The notes under the pieces are model-generated. The model made no database searches, was not told where the DNA came from, and worked only from the letters and a program-made list of their open reading frames with translations. Shown here piece after piece: positions 27,517 through 37,086 of a DNA stretch of 64,000 nucleotides. The stretch spans positions 62,001 through 126,000 of the forward strand of contig JADFSR010000005.1 in assembly GCA_022560615.1 (NCBI GenBank). Reading direction: 5' to 3'. Both the position numbers and the translations under genes were made by a program. Within the stretch, counting starts at the first letter, position 1. Every line of letters begins with the position of its first letter. This DNA is from Gemmatimonadota bacterium. GTDB lineage: Bacteria; Gemmatimonadota; Gemmatimonadetes; Longimicrobiales; Gaopeijiaceae.

Positions 27517-28539
27517 TCATCGCGACCAGATCGCGATGACACCGCACGTACTGCCACTCCTGTTGAACTGTATGGGCACATTGAGGCTCCCGTACAGCTC
27601 GATCCCTTCTATCTGCTCGGGTGTCACGAGAGTGTTGAGGTCAACGGCCTCGCCTGTGTTTACTATGAGCATTCCATCGAGATAGACCACGGGGGACGGA
27701 CACTGACTTCGGCTCCCCGGAGAGCGGGTTAAGTAGACCTGAATACCGTAGGGCCCCCCGTATTCCACACGCACCCCGGGGATACCACGCAACAGTTCGG
27801 TGAAGGTGTTCCGATCGTTTGCCTCGATGTCCTCGCGGGTAATGAAGTGCCCATACCCCTTTCCTCGCCGCTCGTAAAACGGCCTCATTCTGATCTCGTT
27901 CAGCGTGGGTGCAGTCTCGACAACGATCCCAGAAAGCTCGATCGGCTGAACGTCGAGGGACACGAAGAACTCGAGCGTCTCGTTCAGGTTGGCTATCCAG
28001 AACTCGTCGCTCGCATCTGTAAAGGAAAGGTGATGCACCTCGAGCCGGTTGCTGCCCCAAGCGATAGTTACGTCGCGGACAAGAAAGAAGCCGTCGTCAT
28101 CGGTGAGCGCGATGCGGTCGCCGTTGAGTTCCACCACGGCGCCCCCAAGCGGTTGCCCACCGACCCCTGCGGTTACCTGACCCACAATGGTGGCTGTCGG
28201 ATCGGGTCCGTCCTGGAGCACGATGCCGCCGACATCACGGCGGTCCGGCTCGTTTGGTGCAAATACCAGGCGAAACGTGCGCGGCGCGAATCCCGCCTTG
28301 CGAACGTTCAGCATATGCGTGCCGGGAGTAATGCCTTCCAGTCGAAACGCTCCGACCGCACCCGTCGTGTCTGAGCCAGGCCCTTCGTCCATGAAGACGA
28401 GGACCCCCCTGATCGGTTGATTCGAGGAGTCGACCACGGAGCCGGTCACGGTGCTCGTCGGTTCCTGCGCCAGCACAGTTGACGCTAGGCACGCGGTGAA
28501 CACGGCCCAGGCGGATGGCGCTCGGTACAAAATGTTCAT
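27517..28539 (-). CDS. Exported protein: two carboxypeptidase-regulatory-like domains plus TonB-plug, no barrel
   Basis: The product has 340 residues with a signal peptide (APSAWAVFTACLASTVLAQ). Two beta-sandwich domains resembling CarboxypepD_reg follow (TGSVVDSSNQPIRGVLVFMD; VGQVTAGVGGQPLGGAVVEL). The C-terminal third is a TonB-receptor plug-like domain: GHFITREDIEANDRNTFTEL, LRGIPGVRVEYGG, VVYLDGMLI and EQIEGIELY, ending CGVIAIWSR. There is no downstream beta-barrel, so it is not a receptor by itself. It may regulate or pair with other TonB-system proteins. A second plug-only protein is at 42137-42889. Confidence 0.8.
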   Translation of the reverse strand: MNILYRAPSAWAVFTACLASTVLAQEPTSTVTGSVVDSSNQPIRGVLVFMDEGPGSDTTGAVGAFRLEGITPGTHMLNVRKAGFAPRTFRLVFAPNEPDRRDVGGIVLQDGPDPTATIVGQVTAGVGGQPLGGAVVELNGDRIALTDDDGFFLVRDVTIAWGSNRLEVHHLSFTDASDEFWIANLNETLEFFVSLDVQPIELSGIVVETAPTLNEIRMRPFYERRGKGYGHFITREDIEANDRNTFTELLRGIPGVRVEYGGPYGIQVYLTRSPGSRSQCPSPVVYLDGMLIVNTGEAVDLNTLVTPEQIEGIELYGSLNVPIQFNRSGSTCGVIAIWSR

Positions 28540-28609
28540 GTTCCAAAATAGTGTGCGAGGCTTGCAGCGGCCATGGCGTCCGCGCGTCAGGGGGAGTGCA
28601 GCCGCCGCC

Positions 28610-30169
28610 TCACCGGTTGTCCCCCTCGGCCGCCAGCTCGCTCAGGTCGGCAGTCATGAGCACGGCGGTGAGCTGCGTCATCACGGCCACCTGCGTCACG
28701 AAGTGCTCCGCATCGAATTGAGCCAAGCGAGCGCTGGTCCCCCAGTACGCGCCCATCGAACCCATGGTCGCGGCTCCGGGAACAGTCAGACGACGCGCGA
28801 CGCCCCCCAGGCCATACCAGTTGCCCTGGTCGCCACCATTGATGCCGAGCCGACCGACGCTGTGGACCGAAACCCTCCGGTAGTCGTGCTCGCGCACGGC
28901 CTGGATCGCGAGGCCGACGAGCTGGTCGTTGTTGGTGACGTGCAACATCGAATGCTCGACCAGCCCGGTCGGCTCGAGCGCATCACCCACCTCGCGATAT
29001 TCCAACTGACCGAGATGCTCGGTGCTGATGACACCCACGACGCGGTCGTACGCGTCGGGATGCTTGGCGAACCAGTTCTGTTCCGAAAAAACTCTCTCGG
29101 CGCCAGGCATGTAGTGACGGTTGTCCATGAAGAGGAGGAGGGTTCGCGACCGCTCGTTCTGCGGAATCGACGAGAAGTAGTGCACGATCCCCATCAGCCC
29201 GAACGGTCCGTTTTCCTGTGAGATCGAAGGGCCATCGGTGTGCGTGACGAGCAGGATCATCTCGTCCTGATCCGTTCCGTAGTCGCGCCCCGGAAGGTGC
29301 GCGAGCAGCTGGTAGGTCTCGGTCGGCTCGACCGGAGCGACCAACCTCAAGGTGGCCGTCCGCTCCGACCGCGCGTGCTCGACGACCTGTGCGCCTGCCT
29401 CTCGGTCGATGTAGAGCGCGGGCACGCCGAACACGGTGTTCACGGGGAAGGTGTAGAGCCCGGCCAAGCGCTCGTATCCCGCGTCGAGGACGAAGAGGGC
29501 TCCTGCAGCCCCACTGTCGCGTAGGATGCTGATGTAGCCACCGACCTGTCGCATCTGGGGCCGCGGGGTCACTTCCATGCTGACGCCCCGCGGTGTATTG
29601 ATGTCCGGGAAGGTCTCCGGATCGGAGATGTACTCGTAGTCCACAGGCGACGGGTATTGATACTGGCCAAGCGTGAAATCCGGGTCGGGCGCTCGCGTCC
29701 AGAACACCACGATCCTGCCCTCCAAGGATTCCGGCGGATCCGCGGGATCGTAGAAGAGCAGGCGCGCGGTCACGCCCTCTTCAGGCGTCGAGCCCGAGTT
29801 GGCGGCGTAGTGAGCGACGCGTACCGGTTCACCGCCAGAGACGAGCGACCATCCGGAGTCATCCGGCCAATCCGACGTGTGCCAGCGGTCGTACGTCCAC
29901 GGATTCTTGATGAAGTCCACCGCTCCGTAGTCACGCAAACTTGACTCGATGAGCTCCAGATACGCGAGCCACGACTCGTTGCCGGCGTACGTCGGCCCTC
30001 CTGCGTCCTTCGCGGCGTGCCACTCGAGCGCCTGCTCAGCCGTGAGCAGCAGGTCGGCGTCGAGCTGTGACATGGCCGAGTATGAGCCGCGGTCCGTAGG
30101 CCCGCAGGCACAGAGGAGAACCAGGCTCGCAAGGGCGGGGAACTCGAAGGAGGGGAGAATGCGGCGCAT
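28610..30169 (-). CDS. M28-like lipoprotein with altered metal ligands
   Basis: ATG at 30169 gives 519 residues with a lipobox (SLVLLCAC). A PA-type insert (LEGRIVVFWTRAPDPDF, DSGAAGALFVLDAGYE) precedes an M28-like core: ILLVTHTDGPSISQENGPFG, LLLFMDNRHYMPGAERVF and VGVISTEHLGQLEY. The bridging Asp of the family is Glu-Asn here, and the catalytic Glu-Glu is Arg-His-Tyr. This makes it the most altered of the three M28 relatives in the window and possibly inactive as a classical peptidase. It is divergent from the MDR reductase gene across 150 bases. Confidence 0.75.
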   Translation of the reverse strand: MRRILPSFEFPALASLVLLCACGPTDRGSYSAMSQLDADLLLTAEQALEWHAAKDAGGPTYAGNESWLAYLELIESSLRDYGAVDFIKNPWTYDRWHTSDWPDDSGWSLVSGGEPVRVAHYAANSGSTPEEGVTARLLFYDPADPPESLEGRIVVFWTRAPDPDFTLGQYQYPSPVDYEYISDPETFPDINTPRGVSMEVTPRPQMRQVGGYISILRDSGAAGALFVLDAGYERLAGLYTFPVNTVFGVPALYIDREAGAQVVEHARSERTATLRLVAPVEPTETYQLLAHLPGRDYGTDQDEMILLVTHTDGPSISQENGPFGLMGIVHYFSSIPQNERSRTLLLFMDNRHYMPGAERVFSEQNWFAKHPDAYDRVVGVISTEHLGQLEYREVGDALEPTGLVEHSMLHVTNNDQLVGLAIQAVREHDYRRVSVHSVGRLGINGGDQGNWYGLGGVARRLTVPGAATMGSMGAYWGTSARLAQFDAEHFVTQVAVMTQLTAVLMTADLSELAAEGDNR

Positions 30170-30319
30170 GGGCGACCTCTCGGTTGGCGTGGCGCGAACG
30201 TCCGGCTGGGACGATGTCGTGTCAACATCGTTCCCTGGCGGTTTTACGCCCAGGCTGCATTTTGACCATGCGCGCACAACGAGTCGTAGCGTTGCTTCCC
30301 CGTCGGCTGGAGACCAGGC

Positions 30320-31339
30320 ATGAGCGAGCATCGGAGTCGTGAGGTCCGCCTCAAGACGCGCCCCGTGGGACTACCCAAGGAGTCGGACTTCGAGTTCGCC
30401 GAGGTTACGGTCGGGTCCCCGACCGAGAATGAGGTCCTCATCAAGAACATCTATATGTCCGTCGATCCGTACATGCGGGGCCGCATGATGGACCGGAAGA
30501 GCTACACACCCCCATTCGAGGTCGGTGCGGTACTTCAGGGGGGCGCGGTGGGGCAGGTCGTCGAGTCGAGGGCCGACGGCTTCCAGGAGGGCGACCACGT
30601 CCTGAGCATGAACGGCTGGCGAGAGTACTTCCTCTCGTCGGGGGACACGCTTCGGAAGGTCGATGGAAGTCTGGCGCCTCTGTCCGCTTACCTGGGTGTG
30701 CTCGGGATGCCGGGCCTCACCGCCTACCTAGGGCTCGCGGACATCGGAAAGCCGGAGCCAGGGCAGACCGTGTTCGTATCGGGTGCCGCCGGAGCCGTTG
30801 GATCCGCAGCGTGCCAGATCGCGAAAGAGAAGGGATGTCGGGTCGTGGGCAGCGCCGGCTCCCAGGAAAAGGTCGACTGGCTCCAGGACGAAGCGGGAGT
30901 GGACGTCGCCTTGAACTACAAGACGGTCGAGGACCTGCGCGCGGCTCTTCTCGAAGCGTGCCCCGACGGCATCGACGTCTACTTCGACAACGTGGGAGGA
31001 GACCATCTCGAGGCGGCGCTGTGGGGGATGAACAACTACGGCCGTATCATCGCCTGCGGCAGCATCTCCACCTACAACGCGACGGAGCCTCAGCCCGGCC
31101 CCCCCAACCTCTTTCAGATGATCGGCAAGAGGCTCATGTGGAAGGGGTTCATCGTGTCCGACCACCTCGATCGGTTCCCGGCATTCGCACAGGAGATGGG
31201 CTCGTGGATCGCGGAGGGTAAGGTGGTGTGGCGGGAGACCGTGCACGAGGGCATCGAGAATGCGCCCCAGGCGTTCATAGGCCTCTTCTCCGGCGGGAAT
31301 ATGGGAAAAATGCTCGTGCGGCTGGCGGCGGACGCGTGA
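30320..31339 (+). CDS. NADP-dependent medium-chain reductase (MDR family)
   Basis: The 339-residue protein has GGAG seven bases before ATG. It starts with RLKTRPVGLPKESDFEFAE and SVDPYMRGRMMD, typical of the zinc-free leukotriene B4 dehydrogenase/prostaglandin reductase (CurA-like) branch. The cofactor motif VFVSGAAGAVGSAACQIAK is followed by VGSAGSQEKVDWL, and the domain closes with VYFDNVGGDHLEAAL. It should reduce enones or similar double bonds with NADPH in the cytoplasm. Its stop is overlapped by the GTG start of the PEBP gene (GTGA), the first member of a four-gene run. Confidence 0.88.
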   Translation: MSEHRSREVRLKTRPVGLPKESDFEFAEVTVGSPTENEVLIKNIYMSVDPYMRGRMMDRKSYTPPFEVGAVLQGGAVGQVVESRADGFQEGDHVLSMNGWREYFLSSGDTLRKVDGSLAPLSAYLGVLGMPGLTAYLGLADIGKPEPGQTVFVSGAAGAVGSAACQIAKEKGCRVVGSAGSQEKVDWLQDEAGVDVALNYKTVEDLRAALLEACPDGIDVYFDNVGGDHLEAALWGMNNYGRIIACGSISTYNATEPQPGPPNLFQMIGKRLMWKGFIVSDHLDRFPAFAQEMGSWIAEGKVVWRETVHEGIENAPQAFIGLFSGGNMGKMLVRLAADA

Positions 31340-31998
31340 AGCCGAGCGTCTCGCGCCCGGCGCGCCTCCTGCGCCCGGCTAGCCTTCCCGTGCCGGTGTG
31401 CGCGGCCCTCCTCGTGACGGCTGCCGCGGCGACCACATTGAGCGCTCAGACGCCCGCGAGCTTCATCGTGGAGAGTCCGACGATGCAGACCGGCGTGACG
31501 ATGCCCCGAGACTACAGTCCGGACGGGCGAAACGTCTCTCCCCCGCTCACGTGGCAGGGGCTCCCCGACGGAACCCGCCAGATAGCGGTCCTCTGCCAGG
31601 ATCATGGCGCGGGCCGTCCTCCGCCGTGGGTGCACTGGATCATCTACAACATCCCCGGAAACGCCGCCGGGCTGCCTGAGGGAATCCCTTTCGACCCGTC
31701 CGAGCCCATGCCCGCTGAGATCGCCGGGGCCACGCAGGGGAACAACGGCTGGGGGCTACCCATGTATCGTGGCCCGGCACCTCCCGGAACATCGCTCCAC
31801 CACTATCACTTCGCCGTGTTCGCGTTGGATGTGGAGCTCGATCTGCCACCGGGACTCACTCGGGACGAGCTGCTCGAGGCGATCGAAGGCCACGTCATCG
31901 GGCTCGGGAGCATGGTGCCCTTGTACCGAAGACAGCCCTCCGGCGGCAGCGCTCCGTTTCCGTTTCTGATTCCAGAGGACCTCGATGAACGACGATGA
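31336..31998 (+). CDS. Exported YbhB/YbcL-type PEBP protein
   Basis: GTG at 31336 overlaps the previous stop (GTGA) and gives 220 residues. The N-terminus is a signal peptide (VCAALLVTAAAATTLSAQ). PEBP-family motifs follow: PRDYSPDGRNVSPPLTWQGL, QIAVLCQDHGAGRPPPWVHW, IIYNIPGNAAGLPEGIPF and HHYHFAVFALDVELDLPPG. Bacterial PEBPs have a conserved anion pocket but unknown physiological ligands. Its 3' end overlaps the next gene by 14 bases. Confidence 0.88.
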   Translation: MKPSVSRPARLLRPASLPVPVCAALLVTAAAATTLSAQTPASFIVESPTMQTGVTMPRDYSPDGRNVSPPLTWQGLPDGTRQIAVLCQDHGAGRPPPWVHWIIYNIPGNAAGLPEGIPFDPSEPMPAEIAGATQGNNGWGLPMYRGPAPPGTSLHHYHFAVFALDVELDLPPGLTRDELLEAIEGHVIGLGSMVPLYRRQPSGGSAPFPFLIPEDLDERR

Positions 31999-32719
31999 CC
32001 TTCAGGAGAAATCCGACGCTTCTGCGATCTCTCGCAGAGATCTCCTTCGTACAGCCGGCGCAGCCGGTGCCGCCGCGCTGATTCCGCGCTCTGTAACCGC
32101 AGCCATGACGGCCGATTCCATGGAGCCCGTCGCGGCCGCCCTGACGGGGCCGAGCATAGGCGCCGCCCCGGCACCCACGCTTCCACTGATGAATCTGACC
32201 GCAAGGGAAACGGAGATTCTCAGCGCCATGGTGGACCGGCTGATCCCCTCGGACGAGCTCGGTCCAGGTGCTCTCGAAGCCGGAGCGCTGCGTTTCATCG
32301 ATCGCGCGTTGAGCGAAGCGGAGTCCGACTCGGCGAGCGCGTATCGCTCCGGCCTCGCGGCGCTCGACCGTTACAGTCGATACTCGCGGGGCACCGCCTT
32401 CATTGAGCTTTCGGCAAACGATCAGGACTCGGTCCTCATCGACCTCCAGACCGGCGGCGCGACGGGCGCAGACGTCGGCTTCGTGGGGAGCTCGGGCTCG
32501 TTCTTCAACATGGTGAAGAGCCATACGTGGCAGGGGACCTTCGGGGATCCGCACTACGGTGGCAACGTGGACTTCATCGGTTGGGACCTCATCGGCTATC
32601 CGGGTGTGCGCATGAACGTCAGCGAGGAAGAGCAACAGCTCCTCGAAGCGGACCAACTGACACCGGTCCGCCAGTCCGCGTACGACTACGCCACCTTCCG
32701 AACAGGAGATCCCCAGTGA
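31985..32719 (+). CDS. Gluconate 2-dehydrogenase subunit 3-like Tat protein
   Basis: The 244-residue product begins with a twin-arginine signal (ISRRDLLRTAGAAGAAALIP). The body (LTARETEILSAMVDRLIPSD, then FNMVKSHTWQGTFGDPHYGG) matches the gluconate 2-dehydrogenase subunit 3 family, a small partner that accompanies GMC flavoproteins to the periplasm. The next gene, 33 bases downstream, is such a GMC enzyme without its own signal, which fits co-export as a folded complex. Substrate not deducible. Confidence 0.88.
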   Translation: MNDDDLQEKSDASAISRRDLLRTAGAAGAAALIPRSVTAAMTADSMEPVAAALTGPSIGAAPAPTLPLMNLTARETEILSAMVDRLIPSDELGPGALEAGALRFIDRALSEAESDSASAYRSGLAALDRYSRYSRGTAFIELSANDQDSVLIDLQTGGATGADVGFVGSSGSFFNMVKSHTWQGTFGDPHYGGNVDFIGWDLIGYPGVRMNVSEEEQQLLEADQLTPVRQSAYDYATFRTGDPQ

Positions 32720-32752
32720 AGCCGCGGCGCTCCGCGCGGGGGTGCTGACGTC

Positions 32753-34462
32753 ATGGCGACTCAACTACGCGGGACCGACGTAGTCATCGTAGGGCTGGGC
32801 GCAGCAGGCGGCGTAGCGGCGTACCCGCTGGCCGATGCCGGACTCGACGTCGTCGGACTAGAGGCCGGGACCTGGCTAGATCGGAGGGACTTTGCCCCGG
32901 ACGAGATTCGGAACAACTACCGCGATTGGCCGATGCTGGTCGACAAGGCCGAGCAGGAACGGCCCACGTCGCGAGCCACGTCAGCGTCTACGGCCAATCA
33001 GGTCGGCAGCCACCCCATGATGAATGCGGTGGGCGGAACCACCCTGCACTACTGGGCTCAGAGCTGGCGTTTGAACCCGTGGGATTTCCGGGTCGTGACC
33101 GAAACCACTCGTCGCTATGGCAGGTCGAGGATTCCACTCGCTTCGACGGTCGAAGACTGGCCCTTCGAATACGACGAGCTGGAGCCGTACTACGACCGGG
33201 TCGAGCGCGAGATCGGCGTGTCCGGACAGGCCGGCAACGTTCGCGGTGCGATCGATGCGCGAGGGAACAAGTTCGAGGGTCCTCGCGGAAGGGAGTTCCC
33301 GATGCCGCCCCTGCGGTGGACCGCCTTCAACGAGCGTATGGCCGAAGCGGCCCGCAACCACGGATGGCATCCGTTCCCTGGGCCGGCCGCCATCAATACC
33401 GAGCGCTACCAGGGTCGCCGTGGCTGTGTCTACCATGGATTCTGCAACAAGGGTGGCTGCCCCATCGACGCCAAGAACGCCACCCACCTCACGACGATTC
33501 CCAAGGCGGTCGACACCGGGAATCTGAGGGTCGTGACTCAGGCTCATGTCACCACGCTGGAAGTGGACTCGGAAGGACGGGTCACGGGGGTCAACTACCT
33601 GTTGTCGGGTGGCACAGAGTATTTCCAGCCCGCCAAGGTGGTCCTGCTCGCCAGCTACACGTACGAAAACGTGCGGCTGTTGCTCCTGTCCAAGTCTCAG
33701 GCATACCCGGACGGTCTCGCGAACAACAGCGGGCAGGTGGGACGCCACTACTTGAGCCATCACCAGGGGGCGGCTGTGTCCGCGCTTTTCCCGTACGACC
33801 TGGATGCGTGGTACGGCCTGCCCGCTCAGGGTGTGGCGGTGGACGACTGGGCGGACGACAACTTCGATCACTCCGATCTCGACTTCATCGGCGGTGGAAA
33901 CCTGTGGGCGATGTCCGACCGCCGCCCGATCTCCGCGGCGGGCATGAGCACTTTCGGGCACGGCCGGAACTGGGGCTCGACGTGGAAGCGATTCATCCGC
34001 GAGAACTCCGACCGCTCCCACTACTTCTACATCCAGAAGACGACCCTGCCGTACGAGGACAACTACCTGGATCTGGATCCGCGGGTCACCGATCCGTTGG
34101 GCTTCCCCGTCATTCGCATCACCGGACAGTACAAGGAGAACGAGCTAGCCATCGCCGCTTTCATGCAGGACCGGGCGGAGGAGTGGTACCGGGAGGCGGG
34201 CGCGAGCGAGATCGTGCGCGGCGGGCTCGGGAATTCCATGGGTCCTTCGACGCACGCGTACGGCGGTACCCGCATGGGAGACGACGCCGAGACCAACGTC
34301 GTGGATCGCTGGGGATTCTCGCATGAGGCGCCCAACCTCGGTGTGCTCGGCGCCTCGGTGATGGGAACGAGCGGCGCGCGCAACCCGACGCTCACCGCAC
34401 AGGCTCTCTCCTGGCGTACGGCACAACACCTCGTCGAGAGCTGGAGCGAGATCGCCGAGTAG
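32753..34462 (+). CDS. GMC-family flavoprotein dehydrogenase (gluconate-dehydrogenase large-subunit type)
   Basis: The 569-residue protein opens with the FAD motif DVVIVGLGAAGGVAAYPLAD. GTTLHYWAQSWRLNP, GFCNKGGCPIDAKNATHLTT and the C-terminal TRMGDDAETNVVDRWGFSHE, then RNPTLTAQALSWRTA, are characteristic of the gluconate/choline/sorbosone-type GMC branch. It has no signal peptide, so it probably uses the Tat signal of the preceding subunit-3 protein. No cytochrome subunit gene is adjacent, so the electron acceptor is unknown. Confidence 0.88.
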   Translation: MATQLRGTDVVIVGLGAAGGVAAYPLADAGLDVVGLEAGTWLDRRDFAPDEIRNNYRDWPMLVDKAEQERPTSRATSASTANQVGSHPMMNAVGGTTLHYWAQSWRLNPWDFRVVTETTRRYGRSRIPLASTVEDWPFEYDELEPYYDRVEREIGVSGQAGNVRGAIDARGNKFEGPRGREFPMPPLRWTAFNERMAEAARNHGWHPFPGPAAINTERYQGRRGCVYHGFCNKGGCPIDAKNATHLTTIPKAVDTGNLRVVTQAHVTTLEVDSEGRVTGVNYLLSGGTEYFQPAKVVLLASYTYENVRLLLLSKSQAYPDGLANNSGQVGRHYLSHHQGAAVSALFPYDLDAWYGLPAQGVAVDDWADDNFDHSDLDFIGGGNLWAMSDRRPISAAGMSTFGHGRNWGSTWKRFIRENSDRSHYFYIQKTTLPYEDNYLDLDPRVTDPLGFPVIRITGQYKENELAIAAFMQDRAEEWYREAGASEIVRGGLGNSMGPSTHAYGGTRMGDDAETNVVDRWGFSHEAPNLGVLGASVMGTSGARNPTLTAQALSWRTAQHLVESWSEIAE

Positions 34463-34605
34463 GGACCGATCCGCCTCGGAACGAGGGCGGCCATGCGCGG
34501 ATAGGGGGCCGGCGCTATGCGGCCGGTTTGCCGGATCGCGGTCCGCGGCGTAGCGTATCGGTCGGTTCTGTCACGATTTTGCCCATGCCCTACGGGAGAT
34601 GGATG

Positions 34606-35838
34606 ATGCCGAAGCGAAAACTGACCATCGCGCTGGCGCTCGCAGTGTCGATTACGGCCCTCGCTTGTGCCGCCGACGCGCTGGACGACATGGCCATGGC
34701 CGAGGACGGGATGGTCCCGACTTTCGAAGTCGATCCGTTCTGGCCGAAGCCGCTGCCCAACCACTGGATCATGGGCGCGACGATTGGCGTGGATGTCGAC
34801 TCGCGGGATCACGTCTGGCTCGTGCAGCGGAACACCGCCAACCAGTTCGCGGCTGGGACGGAGCTCGGCTCGGCACAAGACCCCCCGGTGAGCGAGTGCT
34901 GCTCCCCCGCGCCTCCCGTGCTCGAGTTCGACCCGGACGGCAACCTCGTCGGCTCGTGGGGAGGCCCAACGGATACGGGTGAGTGGGAGTGGCCGACGTC
35001 CAACCACGGCATCACCGTGGACCACAACGACAACGTTTGGATCGGCGGCAACGGCGGAGGGGACTCGCACATCGTGAAGTTCACCAGAGATGGACAGTTC
35101 CTTGCACAATACGGTCGTTCGGGCGCACGGACGCCCGAGGGAGACTCAGTCCCCCGCGCCGACAGCCACGACATGGAGAGCTTCGGCCGAGTGGCCAAGA
35201 TCTTCGTCGATGGCGTGGCCAACGAGGCGTACATCGCCGACGGGTACCTCAACCGGCGGGTGGCGGTTCTCGACGCCAGCACGGGTGAGCTCAAGCGCTA
35301 CTGGGGCGCCTACGGCGATCCTCCGGACGCAAGCGAGAATCCGGGCTCCTACGAGCCGGGCGAGACGCCACCTCAGGAGTTCCGCACACCGGTGCACTGT
35401 GCGGAGCTCTCGAACGATCGGCTCCTGTACGTGTGTGACCGCCCGTCGAACCGGATCTCCGTATTCCAGACGGATGGGACCTTCGTGAAAGAGGTGATCA
35501 TCGCGCCCGCGACCCTGTCGCAGGGGTCGACCTGGGATATCGACTTCTCCCACGACGAAGAGCAGAAGTTCCTTTATCTGGCCGATGGCCAGAACATGAA
35601 AGTGTACATCATCGACCGGGAGTCGTTGGAAATCCTGTACAGCTTCGGCGACGGCGGCCGGCAGCCCGGGCTCTTCTTCGCGGTGCACTCCATTACCGTG
35701 GACTCCCAGGGCAACATCTACACGACGGAGACCTACGAGGGTAAGCGCATCCAGAAGTTCAAGTACATGGGCATGGGTTCGGTCCCGTCGGGTGACATGG
35801 GAGCGGCGTGGCCGGCGGACCGGCGGCGAGGCAGCTAG
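34606..35838 (+). CDS. NHL-type propeller lipoprotein
   Basis: ATG at 34606 has GGGAG seven bases upstream (ATG at 34603 is equally possible); about 410 residues. The lipobox is SITALAC. Blades include GVDVDSRDHVWLVQRN, GITVDHNDNVWIGGNGGG, HCAELSNDRLLYVCDRPSNR and SITVDSQGNIYTTETYEGKR. The CCSPAPPVLEFDPDGNL segment is a recurring signature of this exported propeller group. Probably a ligand- or partner-binding periplasmic protein. It follows the GMC gene after about 140 bases in the same direction. Confidence 0.85.
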   Translation: MPKRKLTIALALAVSITALACAADALDDMAMAEDGMVPTFEVDPFWPKPLPNHWIMGATIGVDVDSRDHVWLVQRNTANQFAAGTELGSAQDPPVSECCSPAPPVLEFDPDGNLVGSWGGPTDTGEWEWPTSNHGITVDHNDNVWIGGNGGGDSHIVKFTRDGQFLAQYGRSGARTPEGDSVPRADSHDMESFGRVAKIFVDGVANEAYIADGYLNRRVAVLDASTGELKRYWGAYGDPPDASENPGSYEPGETPPQEFRTPVHCAELSNDRLLYVCDRPSNRISVFQTDGTFVKEVIIAPATLSQGSTWDIDFSHDEEQKFLYLADGQNMKVYIIDRESLEILYSFGDGGRQPGLFFAVHSITVDSQGNIYTTETYEGKRIQKFKYMGMGSVPSGDMGAAWPADRRRGS

Positions 35839-35911
35839 ACGTTACCGCTAGCGCGAAGGCAGCTTGAAGACGTAAGAAGTTCAGGTGGTCTCCCGACGGC
35901 CTGGAGGCCGG

Positions 35912-36991
35912 TCATCTCTCGGACCGCATAGGCGGTCCTGGACGCGACGTCAGCAAGTCCGGACACCGTGATCGCAGCAACTCCAAGTCGGCCGATTGGA
36001 TCCCGGTGACTCGCTCGGATCCACTCGTTCGGCCTCGTCCGGAATCGCCCTGTCTACCGTACTCTTCGCTCATCACTGCATCCGGAGCGGCGCTGTGGCC
36101 GAGCCCCAATGCGTGGCCCAGCTCGTGGGCGGCCACGAGCCGAAGGTCATCGCGGCCGTCGAACCGGTAGATCCGGATTTCCCGACTGACTGAAACGACG
36201 CCTCCACTCTTCGTCCGGACCATTTCCCGGTAGAGCCCTGACTCGATGTGTGTTGGCGGAAACTCCATGACCAGCGCCTCGGCCTGCCGGTCGTATTCTT
36301 CCACCTGCCCGTGCAAGCGCAGTGCCTGGTCCCCGAGCGCTCGGCGGGCGGCCTCGATCGCTCCGCCTTCATCGTCCAGTTCCCGGCGTTCCACCGCCAG
36401 CGCGTCGCCGGCGGCCTGAAGCTCCCGCCGTACGCTCTGCGGAGCGCCCCCCCTCCCGTTCCAGTCGCGCACGGCAGCGTTGTGGCCGAAGGTGCGCCGC
36501 TCGTGCTCCCGCTGACGCTCCTGGTATTGGGCCCGGATTCGCGAGTGGCGCTCCTGTTGTTCGGTCAGCTCCCCGCGCCAGGCGTCCAGCCTCCGGTCGA
36601 AGTCGTCGAGCTCCGCCTGACGACGGATCCGCTCCCTCGTCCTCGCCTGACGGTCGTCGTATACGAAGCGGATGGGAAAGCCCTCGGTGGAGTCGTTCAA
36701 GAACAGAGAGCGGCCCACGGCTGCTTCCCAAAGGCCAGCCGCTTCGACTAGAGACTCTCTCGCTGCGGCGATGCCCAGGCCGAACTCATCGTCCACCCTG
36801 GCGATTCGCCAGGCGAGGGGGACTGCGCACGGGACCGCGGATCCATCTGTCCGATCGGACAGGACTTGGGCGCGGTCAAGACCAGCGAGCGAGCTTCCCG
36901 GGTCGAGTCCGCTCGGCTCGCCCCGCGCGGTCCACGCCGCCAGCCCGAGTAGCGCGGGGACCCCCACGCCGATCGCGAATCGCATTCTCAT
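35912..36991 (-). CDS. Matrixin-type zinc metalloprotease with central coiled coil
   Basis: ATG at 36991 follows AAGGGG; 359 residues with an N-terminal hydrophobic signal (FAIGVGVPALLGLAAW). A probable coiled coil rich in Arg, Glu and Gln fills about residues 114-240. The zinc site HELGHALGLGH at about 289-299 (HExxHxxGxxH) and a Met-turn DAVMSEEY identify an M10/matrixin metzincin. The coiled coil separates the N-terminal part of the protease fold (WRIARVDDEFGLGIAAARES) from the zinc helix, an unusual insertion. It is divergent from the TonB gene. Probably periplasmic or secreted. Confidence 0.83.
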   Translation of the reverse strand: MRMRFAIGVGVPALLGLAAWTARGEPSGLDPGSSLAGLDRAQVLSDRTDGSAVPCAVPLAWRIARVDDEFGLGIAAARESLVEAAGLWEAAVGRSLFLNDSTEGFPIRFVYDDRQARTRERIRRQAELDDFDRRLDAWRGELTEQQERHSRIRAQYQERQREHERRTFGHNAAVRDWNGRGGAPQSVRRELQAAGDALAVERRELDDEGGAIEAARRALGDQALRLHGQVEEYDRQAEALVMEFPPTHIESGLYREMVRTKSGGVVSVSREIRIYRFDGRDDLRLVAAHELGHALGLGHSAAPDAVMSEEYGRQGDSGRGRTSGSERVTGIQSADLELLRSRCPDLLTSRPGPPMRSER

Positions 36992-37086
36992 GACTTGGAT
37001 CCCCTTCCACCAGGGGCTGCTACGGTTGTGCAGGCCGGCTTGTGTCGCATACCCTAAGTAGTTCAGGCTGCTAGCAGAGGCAAGCG

